53,405 nucleotides of DNA from SAR202 cluster bacterium Casp-Chloro-G4 (GCA_002816705.1 MUCK01000034.1:1-53405), one strand, 5' to 3'. Shown: positions 27,675 through 36,654, counted from the first letter of the stretch. Notes: generated by a model from the letters alone, not told the origin. A program made the numbers and translations.

Positions 27675-29057
27675 TTATGCGTCGTATTTGGCAGGGCCAG
27701 TTGTCGCCTCCGCTGCAATGCCCACTTTGGTCCCGCCGACGTCTTCAGGGTCCTTGCCGAAGTCCGGAAGCACAAGGGGCAGCAGTATTCCGGCAGCGGC
27801 CACTACCAGGCCCACCAGCAGTGCTGCAATGGCGACGTTAGCCAGCATGGACAGTGAGAAGCCTATGCCTAGCACCGCCGTAATCGGTAGGTTCCCCACG
27901 TTAAGGGGAGCGCGGAAGCCTCTCTCGATTTCCGGCTTGGTCCGCCGTAGCCATATGAGCGATGCGTTTACCATGACGAAGGCCACCAGCACGGCGAAGT
28001 TCGAGAGCTGGGCAACCACCGCGATATCGCCGAGCAGAGCGAATGAGGACGCTACAACAGCAGCCACTAGCGTCGCCACCCAGGGCGTCTTCCTGCGTGG
28101 ATGGACTATGGCCAGCAGCTTTGGCAGCGTGTTGGAGTTGGACATTCCGTACATGGTTCTCGTAGACGTCAGCAGCAGGAACAGCACTGTGTTGGCTGTT
28201 GCAAAAAGCGCAATGATTCCGATGACGAACGACGTCTTGGCACCGGTGGCAGCCTGCACGACGTCGGCCAACGGAGCGTCGGACTGGCTCAACTCACGCC
28301 AGTCCAACGCGCTGACGCTGGCTACCGAAATCGCAATGTAGAAGGCAGACGTTATTCCGATGGCCAGCAATATGGCCATTGGAACTGTCTTTTTGGCGTT
28401 GCGTACCTCTTCGCCAAGGTTGGCAACCTGCTCAAAGCCCAGATAAGCGAAGAACAGCAGCGTGGTGGCTTTGAAGAGTCCGAAAATGCCCTCCGGCATT
28501 TCCAGGTAGCTCACGGTGCCAATGAACCTGGTGGATACGAAGATTACCAGCAGCAGTCCGCCAATCTCGAAGGCCGTGAACAGGACTCCTATCCATACCG
28601 TCTGCTTAATGCCCATTATAAGCACGAAGGAACTCACCACGATGAGCCCAACAGCCATCGGCACAATGGGGAATCCTATGAATGAGGAGAGGTATCCGCC
28701 GAAGCCCAGCGCTACTGCGGCAGACGATATGATGTGTGAGAGTAGCATAAGCCAACCAACGACGAAGGCCACGCGGAGCCCAAAGGCCCGGCGGGTGAAT
28801 TCGAAGGATGCGGCAGATTTGGGAAACATGGAGGATAGTTCGGCGTAGCTAAGGCCTGTAAGAGAGGCGGCCAGCGCACCCAGTAGGAAGGGAATCCAGA
28901 TCGCGCTGCCTGCCAGGCCTGCTGCCTTGCCGATGATGACGTATATGCCGGCGCCCAGGATAACGCCAACACCGGTTGCGGTAAGCTCGAACAGCCCAAG
29001 TTCTCGTTTAAGACTGGTGTCGACTCCCGCAACCGGTGCATCGCGCCTGTTGAACAT
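27675..29057 (-). CDS. APC superfamily amino acid permease
   Basis: This 460-residue membrane protein has about 12 hydrophobic helices. The first contains GVGVILGAGIYVIIG, the unwound Gly-rich stretch that binds substrate in APC transporters. FFAYLGFEQVANLGEEVRN is the conserved block of helix 6 and its following loop. The substrate is an amino acid or amine, not otherwise known. GAGG lies 10 bases before the ATG, which is 9 bases after the stop of a GNAT gene, so the permease belongs to the Usp/GNAT operon. Confidence 0.9.
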   Translation of the reverse strand: MFNRRDAPVAGVDTSLKRELGLFELTATGVGVILGAGIYVIIGKAAGLAGSAIWIPFLLGALAASLTGLSYAELSSMFPKSAASFEFTRRAFGLRVAFVVGWLMLLSHIISSAAVALGFGGYLSSFIGFPIVPMAVGLIVVSSFVLIMGIKQTVWIGVLFTAFEIGGLLLVIFVSTRFIGTVSYLEMPEGIFGLFKATTLLFFAYLGFEQVANLGEEVRNAKKTVPMAILLAIGITSAFYIAISVASVSALDWRELSQSDAPLADVVQAATGAKTSFVIGIIALFATANTVLFLLLTSTRTMYGMSNSNTLPKLLAIVHPRRKTPWVATLVAAVVASSFALLGDIAVVAQLSNFAVLVAFVMVNASLIWLRRTKPEIERGFRAPLNVGNLPITAVLGIGFSLSMLANVAIAALLVGLVVAAAGILLPLVLPDFGKDPEDVGGTKVGIAAEATTGPAKYDA

Positions 29058-29066
29058 CTATTTGCC

Positions 29067-29648
29067 TCAGAAGTGACCGTACGCCATTTCGCTCTCCAGG
29101 GACCTTTCCATTATAACCAGGTCTTGCAGGCTGCCGTAAACGTCCTTAACACGATTTCTGAGAACGGCCACTTCCTCGAATCCTGCTGTGGCCGCAGCGT
29201 GGATAGCGCCCATTTCCCGCCTGTCCACCAACTCGAAGAAGAGTATCTCCAATTCCAAAGCCCTGCCGAGATCAATCAGCTCTTGAATCAGGCGGGCTCC
29301 TAAACCTACACCCCGGTAGTTCGGATGAACGACAACTCGAAGCTCCCCTACGTGCATTCTGGCAGGAGTTCGGCTTCTGTGCAGGGTGGCGTCGGCAACA
29401 ATATTTCCGTCTACAATGGCCAGAATAGGTACGGCCCGCTCGTAGTTCATGTTGTCGATCCACCCGTGAATTATCTCTGGCGCCGTTACGTTTTCCTTGA
29501 GGTAGAATCGGTCCTCTTCAGAAACAGTCTGGAAGAACCTCGCCAGCCTGATTTTGTCTTCCTTCGCCAGCGGCCGGATGGTGAATTCCGAACCGTCCTC
29601 CAACTTGACGTCGAATGGGTATCTCTGGAGTACGATGTTAACGTCCAT
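29067..29648 (-). CDS. GNAT N-acetyltransferase, Usp-linked paralogue 3
   Basis: This 193-residue GNAT enzyme has the acetyl-CoA loop in RVVVHPNYRGVGLGARLIQELI (R/QxxGxG/A type). The N-terminal block SEEDRFYLKENVTAPEIIHGWI is shared with the two other GNATs upstream, so the three are paralogues. GGGGAGG precedes the ATG. It may acetylate a protein or small molecule; proximity to universal stress proteins and a permease suggests stress or nutrient control, as inference only. Confidence 0.85.
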   Translation of the reverse strand: MDVNIVLQRYPFDVKLEDGSEFTIRPLAKEDKIRLARFFQTVSEEDRFYLKENVTAPEIIHGWIDNMNYERAVPILAIVDGNIVADATLHRSRTPARMHVGELRVVVHPNYRGVGLGARLIQELIDLGRALELEILFFELVDRREMGAIHAAATAGFEEVAVLRNRVKDVYGSLQDLVIMERSLESEMAYGHF

Positions 29649-29727
29649 GATGACCTCCCCTGTTCGTGATTCTAGATGCTCGCAGGCCCCTCTCTGGGTA
29701 GCCTTCAGGTCGCCGTATCGGTTCGGC

Positions 29728-30168
29728 CTATCGATCCAGAATCGATATCGGGGGCCGCACCAGCATGACGGGTATTTGGTTAGACGAGATAATCTCCATC
29801 GCTACGCTGCCGGTTCTGACCTTCTTTGTAGTGCCTTGGCCATGCGTCGTCATGATTATCAGGTCTGCCATATCCGTCGCCGCGAATTTGGCGATCTCCT
29901 CCGCAGGATCGCCGTGAGTTAGTTGCCACTCGCAACGGACCTTTTTCCCTCTAAGCGCTTCCGCAATGTGTTCCATATACCCGGTGATGTCAGTGCCAGC
30001 GTCCTTTTGCGATCGCGTGGGCTCCGGTCCGTTGGTGTGCTTATCAGCCACCACGTGTAACAAAGTTACGTCTGCGTCGAACGCCTTAACCATCGCCTCC
30101 AGTTGAGGCAGGATGTACTCGGCTTGCCTTGAGCCGTCTAGCGGTACCAGTATTTTTTCGTATCGCAT
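29728..30168 (-). CDS. Universal stress protein A family, single domain
   Basis: This 146-residue UspA domain begins YEKILVPLDGSRQAEYILPQ. Its nucleotide-binding end reads TTHGQGTTKKVRTGSVAMEIISSNQIPVMLV, a G2xG9xG(S/T)-type motif slightly changed in spacing, so ATP binding is likely but not certain. The frame is open to 30192, but ATG 30168 overlaps the stop of the upstream GNAT gene by one base (TAATG), which indicates translational coupling. Confidence 0.87.
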   Translation of the reverse strand: MRYEKILVPLDGSRQAEYILPQLEAMVKAFDADVTLLHVVADKHTNGPEPTRSQKDAGTDITGYMEHIAEALRGKKVRCEWQLTHGDPAEEIAKFAATDMADLIIMTTHGQGTTKKVRTGSVAMEIISSNQIPVMLVRPPISILDR

Positions 30169-30746
30169 TAGAAGTCCCACCATTCTTGCCACTTACCAAG
30201 TGGAAGTTCCATCATGAGCATGTCGTGTGGTTTGCCATTGGCGTCCCTATAGTAATTGGGCACGGTGGCCAGCCTCACAAAGCCCAACGCCTCTGCCGTT
30301 AGCAATGCGGATTCCTGTTCCTGCGCCACCAGTTCCAGGGTAATGCGCTCCAGGTCCGAGTCCCGAGCTATGTCAATCAACTCTCTCATCAGCTCCGTGC
30401 CGACGCCCATGTTTCTGAACTCGGGATCCACCACCACCCGGATCTCTCCCCTGTGCTTGGTCGCTCCGGCCCGTCGTCTGTGCAGGGTCCCGTCAGCGAC
30501 AATACGATCGCCAACGAAGGCCAGCAAGGGCAGGGCCCTGGAGTAGTTCAGGTTCTCGACCCACTGACGAATCACTCCTGGGGATGTCACGTCCTCTTTA
30601 AGGTAGAAGCGCTCGTCTTCAGGGATTCGTAGGAAAAAGTCCAACAGGGCGCCATCGTCTTCAGCACGCATTGGTCTGATGATAAAGGTGCGCTTGTTGG
30701 GAACTTCGACCTCTTTAGGATATGCGGTCATTTTAAAGACAGTCAT
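30168..30746 (-). CDS. GNAT N-acetyltransferase, Usp-linked paralogue 2
   Basis: This 192-residue GNAT has IRPMRAEDDGALLDFFLRIP at its N terminus, DERFYLKEDVTSPGVIRQWV, and the acetyl-CoA loop VVVDPEFRNMGVGTELMREL. It is closely similar over its length to the gene product at 30849-31442. Its stop codon overlaps the start of the next UspA gene by one base. The C-terminal WQEWWDF is Trp-rich. The substrate is unknown. Confidence 0.86.
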   Translation of the reverse strand: MTVFKMTAYPKEVEVPNKRTFIIRPMRAEDDGALLDFFLRIPEDERFYLKEDVTSPGVIRQWVENLNYSRALPLLAFVGDRIVADGTLHRRRAGATKHRGEIRVVVDPEFRNMGVGTELMRELIDIARDSDLERITLELVAQEQESALLTAEALGFVRLATVPNYYRDANGKPHDMLMMELPLGKWQEWWDF

Positions 30747-30848
30747 GGTACGTTCCCACCTAACACAGGATATCCAGCATTCTTGGAATGTCGGATCGGG
30801 CTCTTGCAGCTATGGATGAAAGCCCGACCCCAGCTTTTGTGGCCGACG

Positions 30849-31442
30849 CTAGTAGATGTCTAGCGGTCCTGGCAGAGTCTCCGTAACCATCATCTCCATG
30901 ATGATGAGGTCATGGGGCCTGCCATCCATGTCCTGCACATGGTCGCGAAGCACTGCTGCCGGGTAGAAGCCCTGTATGATGGCCGTGCGCCTTGCAGCCT
31001 CTTCCGTATCCGCTATCACCTCGAACATGAGCTTGTTTATGCCCTTGTCCATTGCTAGCTCCGCGATCTTGTGTAGAAGTCCCCTTCCGATTCCAGCGTT
31101 GCGGTACTCAGGGTCCACAACGATTCTGATTTCCCCCACGTGCCTCCTTGCTCCAGCTCTGCTTCTGTGGAGCGTTGCGTCGGCCACGATCTTTTTGTCC
31201 ATAATGGCCAGCAGTGGGAGGGTTCGATTGTAATCCACTGTCTCGGCCCACCGTTCAATCACCCTGGGATCGGTAACGTCCTCTTTCAGGTAAAACCTGT
31301 CCTCGGCCGGGATGCGCTGGAAGAAGTCCAGCAGATCGTTTCGGTCCTCCGGAACCATAGGTCTAATGATTACCTGAACGCCACCGTTAGTCAGGTGAAC
31401 GGTCGGATAGCCGAGAATGGGATATGTAGTCTTAACCACCAT
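30849..31442 (-). CDS. GNAT N-acetyltransferase, Usp-linked paralogue 1
   Basis: This 197-residue GNAT shows IIRPMVPEDRNDLLDFFQRIP, AEDRFYLKEDVTDPRVIERW and the acetyl-CoA loop VVDPEYRNAGIGRGLLHKIAEL. A GTG at 31451 is also in frame, but AGGAGG sits 8 bases before ATG 31442, and the Usp stop codon lies inside the same short gap, so ATG 31442 is preferred. It follows the tandem UspA gene and is almost certainly cotranslated with it. Confidence 0.86.
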   Translation of the reverse strand: MVVKTTYPILGYPTVHLTNGGVQVIIRPMVPEDRNDLLDFFQRIPAEDRFYLKEDVTDPRVIERWAETVDYNRTLPLLAIMDKKIVADATLHRSRAGARRHVGEIRIVVDPEYRNAGIGRGLLHKIAELAMDKGINKLMFEVIADTEEAARRTAIIQGFYPAAVLRDHVQDMDGRPHDLIIMEMMVTETLPGPLDIY

Positions 31443-31454
31443 TCTGATCACCTC

Positions 31455-32489
31455 CTAATGTGGTGGAATCACCATCACCGGGTCGCCCGTTGCCCTAATC
31501 ACGCCCTCCGCCACGCTGCCTAGCATCCAGCGGGTTAGACCAGACCGGCCGTGAGTCGTCATCGCGATCATGTCGTTAGACGTATCCCTGGCGAGGTCTG
31601 TAATGCATATGGCAGGAGCCCCCCGCATGATCTTCCAAGCCACCTTAATTTCCTTGGCCCTTAACCTCCCAGCAATAACTTCTAGGTAGTCCTTGATTTC
31701 TGCTTCCAGAGCCTCATCTACGGCAGAATCGCCCCAATACGCCATGCCTTCGGAGTATGCGGCGTATGCTCCACCGAGCCTCAGAACTCTGACCAGCAAA
31801 ACATCCAGAGACATTTTGACGGCCATTTCCTCAACGTAGGGCAGCACGGCTTCTGCTTGTTCGGAGCCGTCCAGCGGCACAATGAGGTTGCTGATGCCGT
31901 TCCCGCCGTCCCCATATATCTTGGCCTTGTCGGGCGAAATGGTCACCATCGGAATGCTGGTTGCGTGCAGGACCTTGTCCGTTACGCTGCCCATCAGGCC
32001 TCTGCCTATCATATTGCGCCCGTGGGTAGACATGGCGATAAGGTCCGCGCCCTCGGCCTCTGCGACCTCTATAATCATCTCGGCCGGCCTTCCGAAGACC
32101 ACTCTGGTCTCCACCTTGGATATCTTGGACTCCAGGCCCTTGGCGACCTCATCCAGTCGAGTTTTCGTGATCTCCTCCGCGCGGTCGAACAGTTGGGAGA
32201 CGTACGGGCCGCCCCTCTCGTGTGGGTGTACGCCCGCTCTAGCCGCATCCCCGGTATCCGTTCGGACATTAACGTCCACGATGCCTGATGTAGTTCCAAC
32301 AGCCTCCACGTGAGCGGCGCCGGTTCCACGGCTATCCCCAATGCGCTCGGGAAGGTCGATGGCATCGGGATCAATCACGGACAGTAGGACCACAGACGTA
32401 CCGAGGCCCGCCGCCACGTCCGTAATATACGGCAGTATGCCTTCTGCCAATTCTGTGCCGTCCAGTGGGACGATAACTTTTCGGAACAT
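31455..32489 (-). CDS. Tandem-domain universal stress protein
   Basis: This 344-residue protein holds two UspA domains, starting FRKVIVPLDGTELAEG and, near residue 190, NLIVPLDGSEQAEAVLPY. Each ends with a nucleotide-binding stretch: STHGRNMIGRGLMGSVTDKV and TTHGRSGLTRWMLGSVAEGV. The frame is open to 32768, but those extra residues look random, and AGGAGG precedes ATG 32489. It heads the minus-strand run of GNAT, Usp and permease genes and is divergent from a histidine-rich transporter. Confidence 0.88.
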   Translation of the reverse strand: MFRKVIVPLDGTELAEGILPYITDVAAGLGTSVVLLSVIDPDAIDLPERIGDSRGTGAAHVEAVGTTSGIVDVNVRTDTGDAARAGVHPHERGGPYVSQLFDRAEEITKTRLDEVAKGLESKISKVETRVVFGRPAEMIIEVAEAEGADLIAMSTHGRNMIGRGLMGSVTDKVLHATSIPMVTISPDKAKIYGDGGNGISNLIVPLDGSEQAEAVLPYVEEMAVKMSLDVLLVRVLRLGGAYAAYSEGMAYWGDSAVDEALEAEIKDYLEVIAGRLRAKEIKVAWKIMRGAPAICITDLARDTSNDMIAMTTHGRSGLTRWMLGSVAEGVIRATGDPVMVIPPH

Positions 32490-32679
32490 TTGACGTGCCT
32501 CCTGCAACAGAATGTCTCGGACTCCTTCACTGAAGTAAGAGCTTCGAGATGACCTACAAATTGTGCGTACCTGTCTTTCAATTTTCATCCTCAGTATGCT
32601 GCCCAGTACGTGAGGAAGGTATGAAGATAAAAGAGGCGCTGGTGAGGAAATTGTGAGAAATGACGAAGGCTTTTTCTGC

Positions 32680-32700
32680 AATTTGTCTGGTTGACAAATT
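32680..32700. promoter_or_regulatory. Operator candidate: 8-bp inverted repeat over a -35 element
   Basis: AATTTGTC (32680-32687), a 5-base spacer TGGTT and GACAAATT (32693-32700) form a perfect inverted repeat. It covers the TTGACA at 32691 in the divergent gap between the tandem Usp gene and the MFS gene. Size and position fit a dimeric repressor such as a TetR or MarR protein. Confidence 0.6.
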
Positions 32701-32717
32701 TTCGAAAGCAATATAAA
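32691..32717 (+). promoter_or_regulatory. Promoter candidate for the His-rich MFS gene
   Basis: TTGACA (32691-32696) is followed after 15 bases by TATAAA (32712-32717); a 17-base spacing would use TAAAAG. The leader would be about 70 bases. The remaining 304-base divergent gap (32490-32793) holds no gene. Confidence 0.6.
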
Positions 32718-32793
32718 AGTAGCAGCGAGCTTAATGTGCGGAATATGCCACAAACAAGAAGACCGCACGAACTATTGGGAAGGACATGAATGA

Positions 32794-34146
32794 ATGGAAG
32801 AACAGCCGTCAGATAGTGGCCATACAGAGAACCCACACGAAGGTCATCACGACCACGATGACCACCATTCTGACCACCACGAAGACCACGGAGAACATCA
32901 TCACGGCCACGAACAGGGCCACGAACAGCAGACCGACATAAGGCGTCGCGGCGGCTTCATTATTACCGCCCTCACAAGCGGGCACGGCGTTTTTCACTGG
33001 TTCACACAGAGCTTTATCGCGATGCTTCCAGAGGTGCAGGCGGCCTTTGCTTTGAGCGCGGTAGGCGTGGGTGGGATAACTGCAACCAGAGAGTTCGTTT
33101 CCGGCATAGTTACTCTTCCCGGCGGGGTTATTGCCGATGCCTTGAGGAGGTACTGGGGCCTGATACTAGCCCTGTGCATGGCAACCTTTGGGATTGGGTG
33201 GCTTATCATTGGCTTCTCTCCGTCCTACCCTTTGCTGCTGTTCGGCATGGGAGTTGTCGCAGTCGCGGCGTCCATATGGCACCTGCCGGCTATGGCCTCC
33301 CTCTCGCATCACTTCTCCCATCGAAGGGGAGCCGCCCTATCCTTTCATGGCGTTGGAGGGCAGTTAGGTGATGCTCTCGCCCCTCCTGTGACGGGCGTGT
33401 TGTTGGGAGTTTTGGCGTGGACAGAGATAATAAGCATCTACGCAGCATTGCCGATATTCCTGGCATTTGTGGTCTACTGGTCATTCAGGCACATCGGCCG
33501 GGATAGCCAGGGACAGCAGGTGGCTCCGACCCGCAACGAACAGTGGCAAACAACGAAACATGTTTTGCGTAACCCGGTGTTATGGTTTGTGGCATTCGTC
33601 GGGGGAGTCAGAGGGATGGCGTTTCTGGCGCTCACCACGTTCCTGCCCATATACCTGAACGACTTGGGGATGACTCCGCTAGTGCGCAACCTTCACCTGG
33701 GCCTATTGATGGCAGTAGGTATCGTGTCCACGCCCGTGGTTGGCTACCTGTCAGACCTGTTTGGACGAAAAGTAGTCCTGGTCCCTGGAATGCTTTTCCT
33801 CGCCCTTATGTCGCTCTTCCTGGGCATATCTACTGGCGGTATCCTGTTGATCGTGATAATCGCCTTGTTGGGGACGTTCCTCTTCGGCGATCAACCAGTG
33901 CTGACGGCTCTGGCACTGGATGTGGCAGGAGAAGGCGTTGCTACGACGGTGCTGGGGGTGCTGTCGTTCGCAAGATTCCTGTTCGCCGCATCTTCACCCT
34001 TAATCGCGGGGTTCATCTACGATAGTCGAGGAGCCGGGGCAGCCTTTATATACGTTGCTGTGCTCTTTGCAATAGGCGCAGTGGTTCTGATATTCGTCCC
34101 GGTGACCAAGACGGACCGAGCCGCAGTAACCGGTCATCACCACTAG
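32794..34146 (+). CDS. MFS transporter with histidine-rich termini
   Basis: This 450-residue MFS protein has a cytoplasm-side N-terminal tail of about 50 residues with 15 His, mixed with Asp and Glu (for example HHDHDDHHSDHHEDHGEHHH), and ends in GHHH. The membrane part resembles the fosmidomycin-resistance type of MFS (GVFHWFTQSFIAMLPEVQAAF, then SHHFSHRRGAALSFHGVGGQLGDA). The His tail suggests binding of a divalent metal such as zinc, nickel, copper or cobalt, so a metal efflux or metal-sensing role is plausible. A GGGAAGGA site precedes the ATG. Confidence 0.88.
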   Translation: MEEQPSDSGHTENPHEGHHDHDDHHSDHHEDHGEHHHGHEQGHEQQTDIRRRGGFIITALTSGHGVFHWFTQSFIAMLPEVQAAFALSAVGVGGITATREFVSGIVTLPGGVIADALRRYWGLILALCMATFGIGWLIIGFSPSYPLLLFGMGVVAVAASIWHLPAMASLSHHFSHRRGAALSFHGVGGQLGDALAPPVTGVLLGVLAWTEIISIYAALPIFLAFVVYWSFRHIGRDSQGQQVAPTRNEQWQTTKHVLRNPVLWFVAFVGGVRGMAFLALTTFLPIYLNDLGMTPLVRNLHLGLLMAVGIVSTPVVGYLSDLFGRKVVLVPGMLFLALMSLFLGISTGGILLIVIIALLGTFLFGDQPVLTALALDVAGEGVATTVLGVLSFARFLFAASSPLIAGFIYDSRGAGAAFIYVAVLFAIGAVVLIFVPVTKTDRAAVTGHHH

Positions 34147-34165
34147 GCATTTGTAGTAATAAAAA

Positions 34166-34188
34166 GGGGAGGCCATATTGGCCTCCCC
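34166..34188. terminator. Bidirectional intrinsic terminator
   Basis: GGGGAGGCCA and TGGCCTCCCC form a 10-bp perfect stem with a TAT loop, flanked by AAAAA on the left and CTTTT on the right. It serves the MFS gene (+) and leuB (-). Confidence 0.88.
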
Positions 34189-34259
34189 CTTTTAAATTAA
34201 CTGTTCACTCACGACGTCAGCCAAGCATCCTGGCCGCCCCGCCGTGAATCCAAAGGAAA

Positions 34260-35357
34260 TTAGACCCCGCCGGCGATGATGTCTCCTAGCTCCGACGTCT
34301 TAACGACCTCGCCTCCGTCCGACGCGATATCCGGCGTGCGATAGCCCTCGGCCAACGCTCCCTCCACCGACCGCTCAACGGCGACGGCCTCTTCCTCTAG
34401 GCTCAGCGAGTAACGAAGCAGCATTGCCATGCTCAGTATGGTGCCGATGGGATTGGCGATGCCCTGCCCCGCGATGTCCGGGGCGCTGCCGTGGATGGGC
34501 TCGTAAAGGCTAATGGCCCGCTTTCCACGCCCGCCCTTCTTGGGCAGACCCGCCAGGCTGGCCGAAGGCTGCATGCCCATGGAACCGGACAGCACCGACG
34601 CCTCGTCCGTGAGGATGTCCCCGAAGGTATTCTCCGCCACGATGATGTCGTAATGCACCGGGTTTTTGATCAACTGCATGGCCGCAGCGTCCACCAGTAC
34701 GTGCTCCAACTCCACCTCGGGGTAATCCTGGCCGACCTCTGTTGCGATCTCCCGCCAGAGCCTGCCCGTCTCCAGCACGTTAGCCTTGTCCACAGACGTA
34801 ACGCGCTTGCGGCGGCCCATAGCCATCTCGAAAGCCATGCGCACAATACGTTCGATCTCCTGCTCCGTGTACTTCAACGTATCCACGCCCCTGCGGCCAC
34901 GGGAGGTCTCCCAGCGGCGTTTGGGCTTGGCGAAGTACAGGCCGCCGGTAAGCTCCCGCAGGATAATCATGTCCACGCCCTTCAGGTACTCGGGCTTTAT
35001 GGGACTCGTGTTGATTAGCTGAGGGTAGACCTTCACCGGGCGCATGTTGCCGTACAGGCCCAGCATCTTGCGCATGGCCAGGATGCCGTCCTCGGGGCGC
35101 GTCTTCGCGCGAGGGTCGTCCCACTTGGGACCGCCCACCGCTCCGAACAGCACGGCGTCTGTGTCCGTGATAAGGGCCTCAGTGGCCTCGGGCAGCGGCG
35201 TGCCGAACTCGTCGATGGCGTTGCCCCCTACCCGGCCCTCCTCCGTGTCGAACTGGTGACCGAAGCGTCGTCCCACGGCCTCCATGACTTTGACGGCCTC
35301 GCCGATGACCTCCGGCCCTATGCCGTCGCCCGGCAGCACCGCGATTGAGTATTTCAT
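34260..35357 (-). CDS. leuB: 3-isopropylmalate dehydrogenase
   Basis: This 365-residue NAD-dependent enzyme carries out the third step of leucine synthesis. It starts YSIAVLPGDGIGPEVIGEA and has LRELTGGLYFAKPK, the NFGDILTDE-type block as NTFGDILTDEASVL, and EPIHGSAPDIAGQGIANPIGT. These are LeuB hallmarks, distinct from the tartrate-type relative at 44448-45518. No leuC or leuD is adjacent. It is divergent from the sarcosine oxidase-like gene. Confidence 0.95.
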   Translation of the reverse strand: MKYSIAVLPGDGIGPEVIGEAVKVMEAVGRRFGHQFDTEEGRVGGNAIDEFGTPLPEATEALITDTDAVLFGAVGGPKWDDPRAKTRPEDGILAMRKMLGLYGNMRPVKVYPQLINTSPIKPEYLKGVDMIILRELTGGLYFAKPKRRWETSRGRRGVDTLKYTEQEIERIVRMAFEMAMGRRKRVTSVDKANVLETGRLWREIATEVGQDYPEVELEHVLVDAAAMQLIKNPVHYDIIVAENTFGDILTDEASVLSGSMGMQPSASLAGLPKKGGRGKRAISLYEPIHGSAPDIAGQGIANPIGTILSMAMLLRYSLSLEEEAVAVERSVEGALAEGYRTPDIASDGGEVVKTSELGDIIAGGV

Positions 35358-35496
35358 TATGTGCTCCTTAAAAGAACGAATTGTTGTAGTTCATGTGGTG
35401 GGAAAATTTCGCGGAGCCTATTATATGCCATACGACAAGAAATTCCTAAATTTTCCTGGGTTCAACGAACGGCTCGAAGGCTAGTGGAGGTACCTG

Positions 35497-36633
35497 ATGG
35501 CGCAGACCGGCAAGTATGACGCAATCGTGGTTGGCGTAGGAGGTATGGGCAGCGCGGCGCTGTATCACCTGGCGAAACGCGGCAAACGCGTGCTGGGAAT
35601 CGAACGCTTCGGGGTTGCACACGACCTGGGCTCTTCCCACGGCGTGACCCGCATTATCCGCTTGGCCTACTACGAGGCTCCCGGCTACGTACCCTTGTTG
35701 CGGCGGTCGTACGAGCTTTGGCGGGAGTTAGAAGCCTCGGCCGGTGAGCAGATCATGCACATTACGGGGGGAATCGACGCCGGGCTGCCAGACAGCCGTT
35801 TGCTGGAGGGCGCTCTGCGATCCTGTTTGGAGCATGAGCTGGAACACGAGGTGATGAGCAGCGCGGAGCTAAGCCGCCGCTACCCCGGCTTCAGTCTGCC
35901 GAGCGACCTGCAGGCCATATACCAGGCCGACGCGGGCTTCCTGACCCCGGAACGCTGCATCGAGCTGCACGTGGCGGGCGCGTTGGACCACGGCGCGACG
36001 CTGCAAACGGATGAGCAGGTGCTGGATATTGCCGAGACCTCTAACGGCGCGCGGGTGACTACCGACCAGGGCCAGTACGAGGCCGACACAGTAGTCGTGT
36101 GCGCCGGGGCCTGGACAGGAAAGCTGCTGCCTGAACTCGCATCCAACGCCGTGCCTGAGAGGCAAGTGCTGATCTGGACTGAGCCTCTGAAGCCGGAGTC
36201 GTACACACCCGAGACATTCCCCATCTTCCTGCTAATGGTGGAGGAGGGCCATTTTTACGGCTTCCCCGCCTTCCAGGTGCCGGGCTTCAAGATAGGCCGC
36301 TTCCATCATCTGGAGGAGGTTGTGGACCCCGACACCATCGACCGCGAGCCCAACGCCCGCGACGAGGCCATGCTGCGTCAGGCCGTCGAGAGGTACTTCC
36401 CCGATGCCGCCGGCCCTACCCTCTCCATGAAGGCCTGCATGTTCACCAACACCCCCGACGAGCATTTTTTGATAGATCGATTAACGCCCGATTCACCAAT
36501 CGTCGTAGCGGCGGGATTCACCGGGCACGGCTTCAAGTTCTGCAGCGTCGTCGGCGAAATTCTTTCGGACATGGCCATCGACGGCGAGACTAGGCACGAT
36601 GTGGGGATGTTCCGGCTGGCGCGGTTTGCGTAA
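35497..36633 (+). CDS. Monomeric sarcosine oxidase/N-methyltryptophan oxidase-like flavoenzyme
   Basis: This 378-residue FAD enzyme oxidises N-methyl amino acids in the known family, releasing formaldehyde and hydrogen peroxide. The dinucleotide fold is VVGVGGMGSAALYHLAKRGK. Cys314 in KACMFTNTPDEHFLID matches the cysteine that binds FAD covalently in monomeric sarcosine oxidase. Length is normal. The exact substrate is unknown. Its last 81 bases recur as a diverged copy at 37179-37259, after the three-Cys gene. AGTGGAGG precedes the ATG region. Confidence 0.9.
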   Translation: MAQTGKYDAIVVGVGGMGSAALYHLAKRGKRVLGIERFGVAHDLGSSHGVTRIIRLAYYEAPGYVPLLRRSYELWRELEASAGEQIMHITGGIDAGLPDSRLLEGALRSCLEHELEHEVMSSAELSRRYPGFSLPSDLQAIYQADAGFLTPERCIELHVAGALDHGATLQTDEQVLDIAETSNGARVTTDQGQYEADTVVVCAGAWTGKLLPELASNAVPERQVLIWTEPLKPESYTPETFPIFLLMVEEGHFYGFPAFQVPGFKIGRFHHLEEVVDPDTIDREPNARDEAMLRQAVERYFPDAAGPTLSMKACMFTNTPDEHFLIDRLTPDSPIVVAAGFTGHGFKFCSVVGEILSDMAIDGETRHDVGMFRLARFA

Positions 36634-36654
36634 CGATGTGACCTCGGGTATAAT
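36626..36654 (+). promoter_or_regulatory. Promoter candidate of the three-Cys gene
   Basis: TTGCGT (36626-36631), a 17-base spacer and a perfect TATAAT (36649-36654). The -35 lies in the final codons of the oxidase gene. The start would be near 36661. Confidence 0.5.

Noticed and set aside
30796-30827. 7-bp inverted repeat TCGGGCT/AGCCCGA between two GNAT genes
   Set aside because: The loop is long and there is no T tract; it could be chance or a weak processing site.
32490-32768. Upstream extension of the tandem UspA frame
   Set aside because: The extra 93 residues look random, and AGGAGG plus the family start mark ATG 32489.
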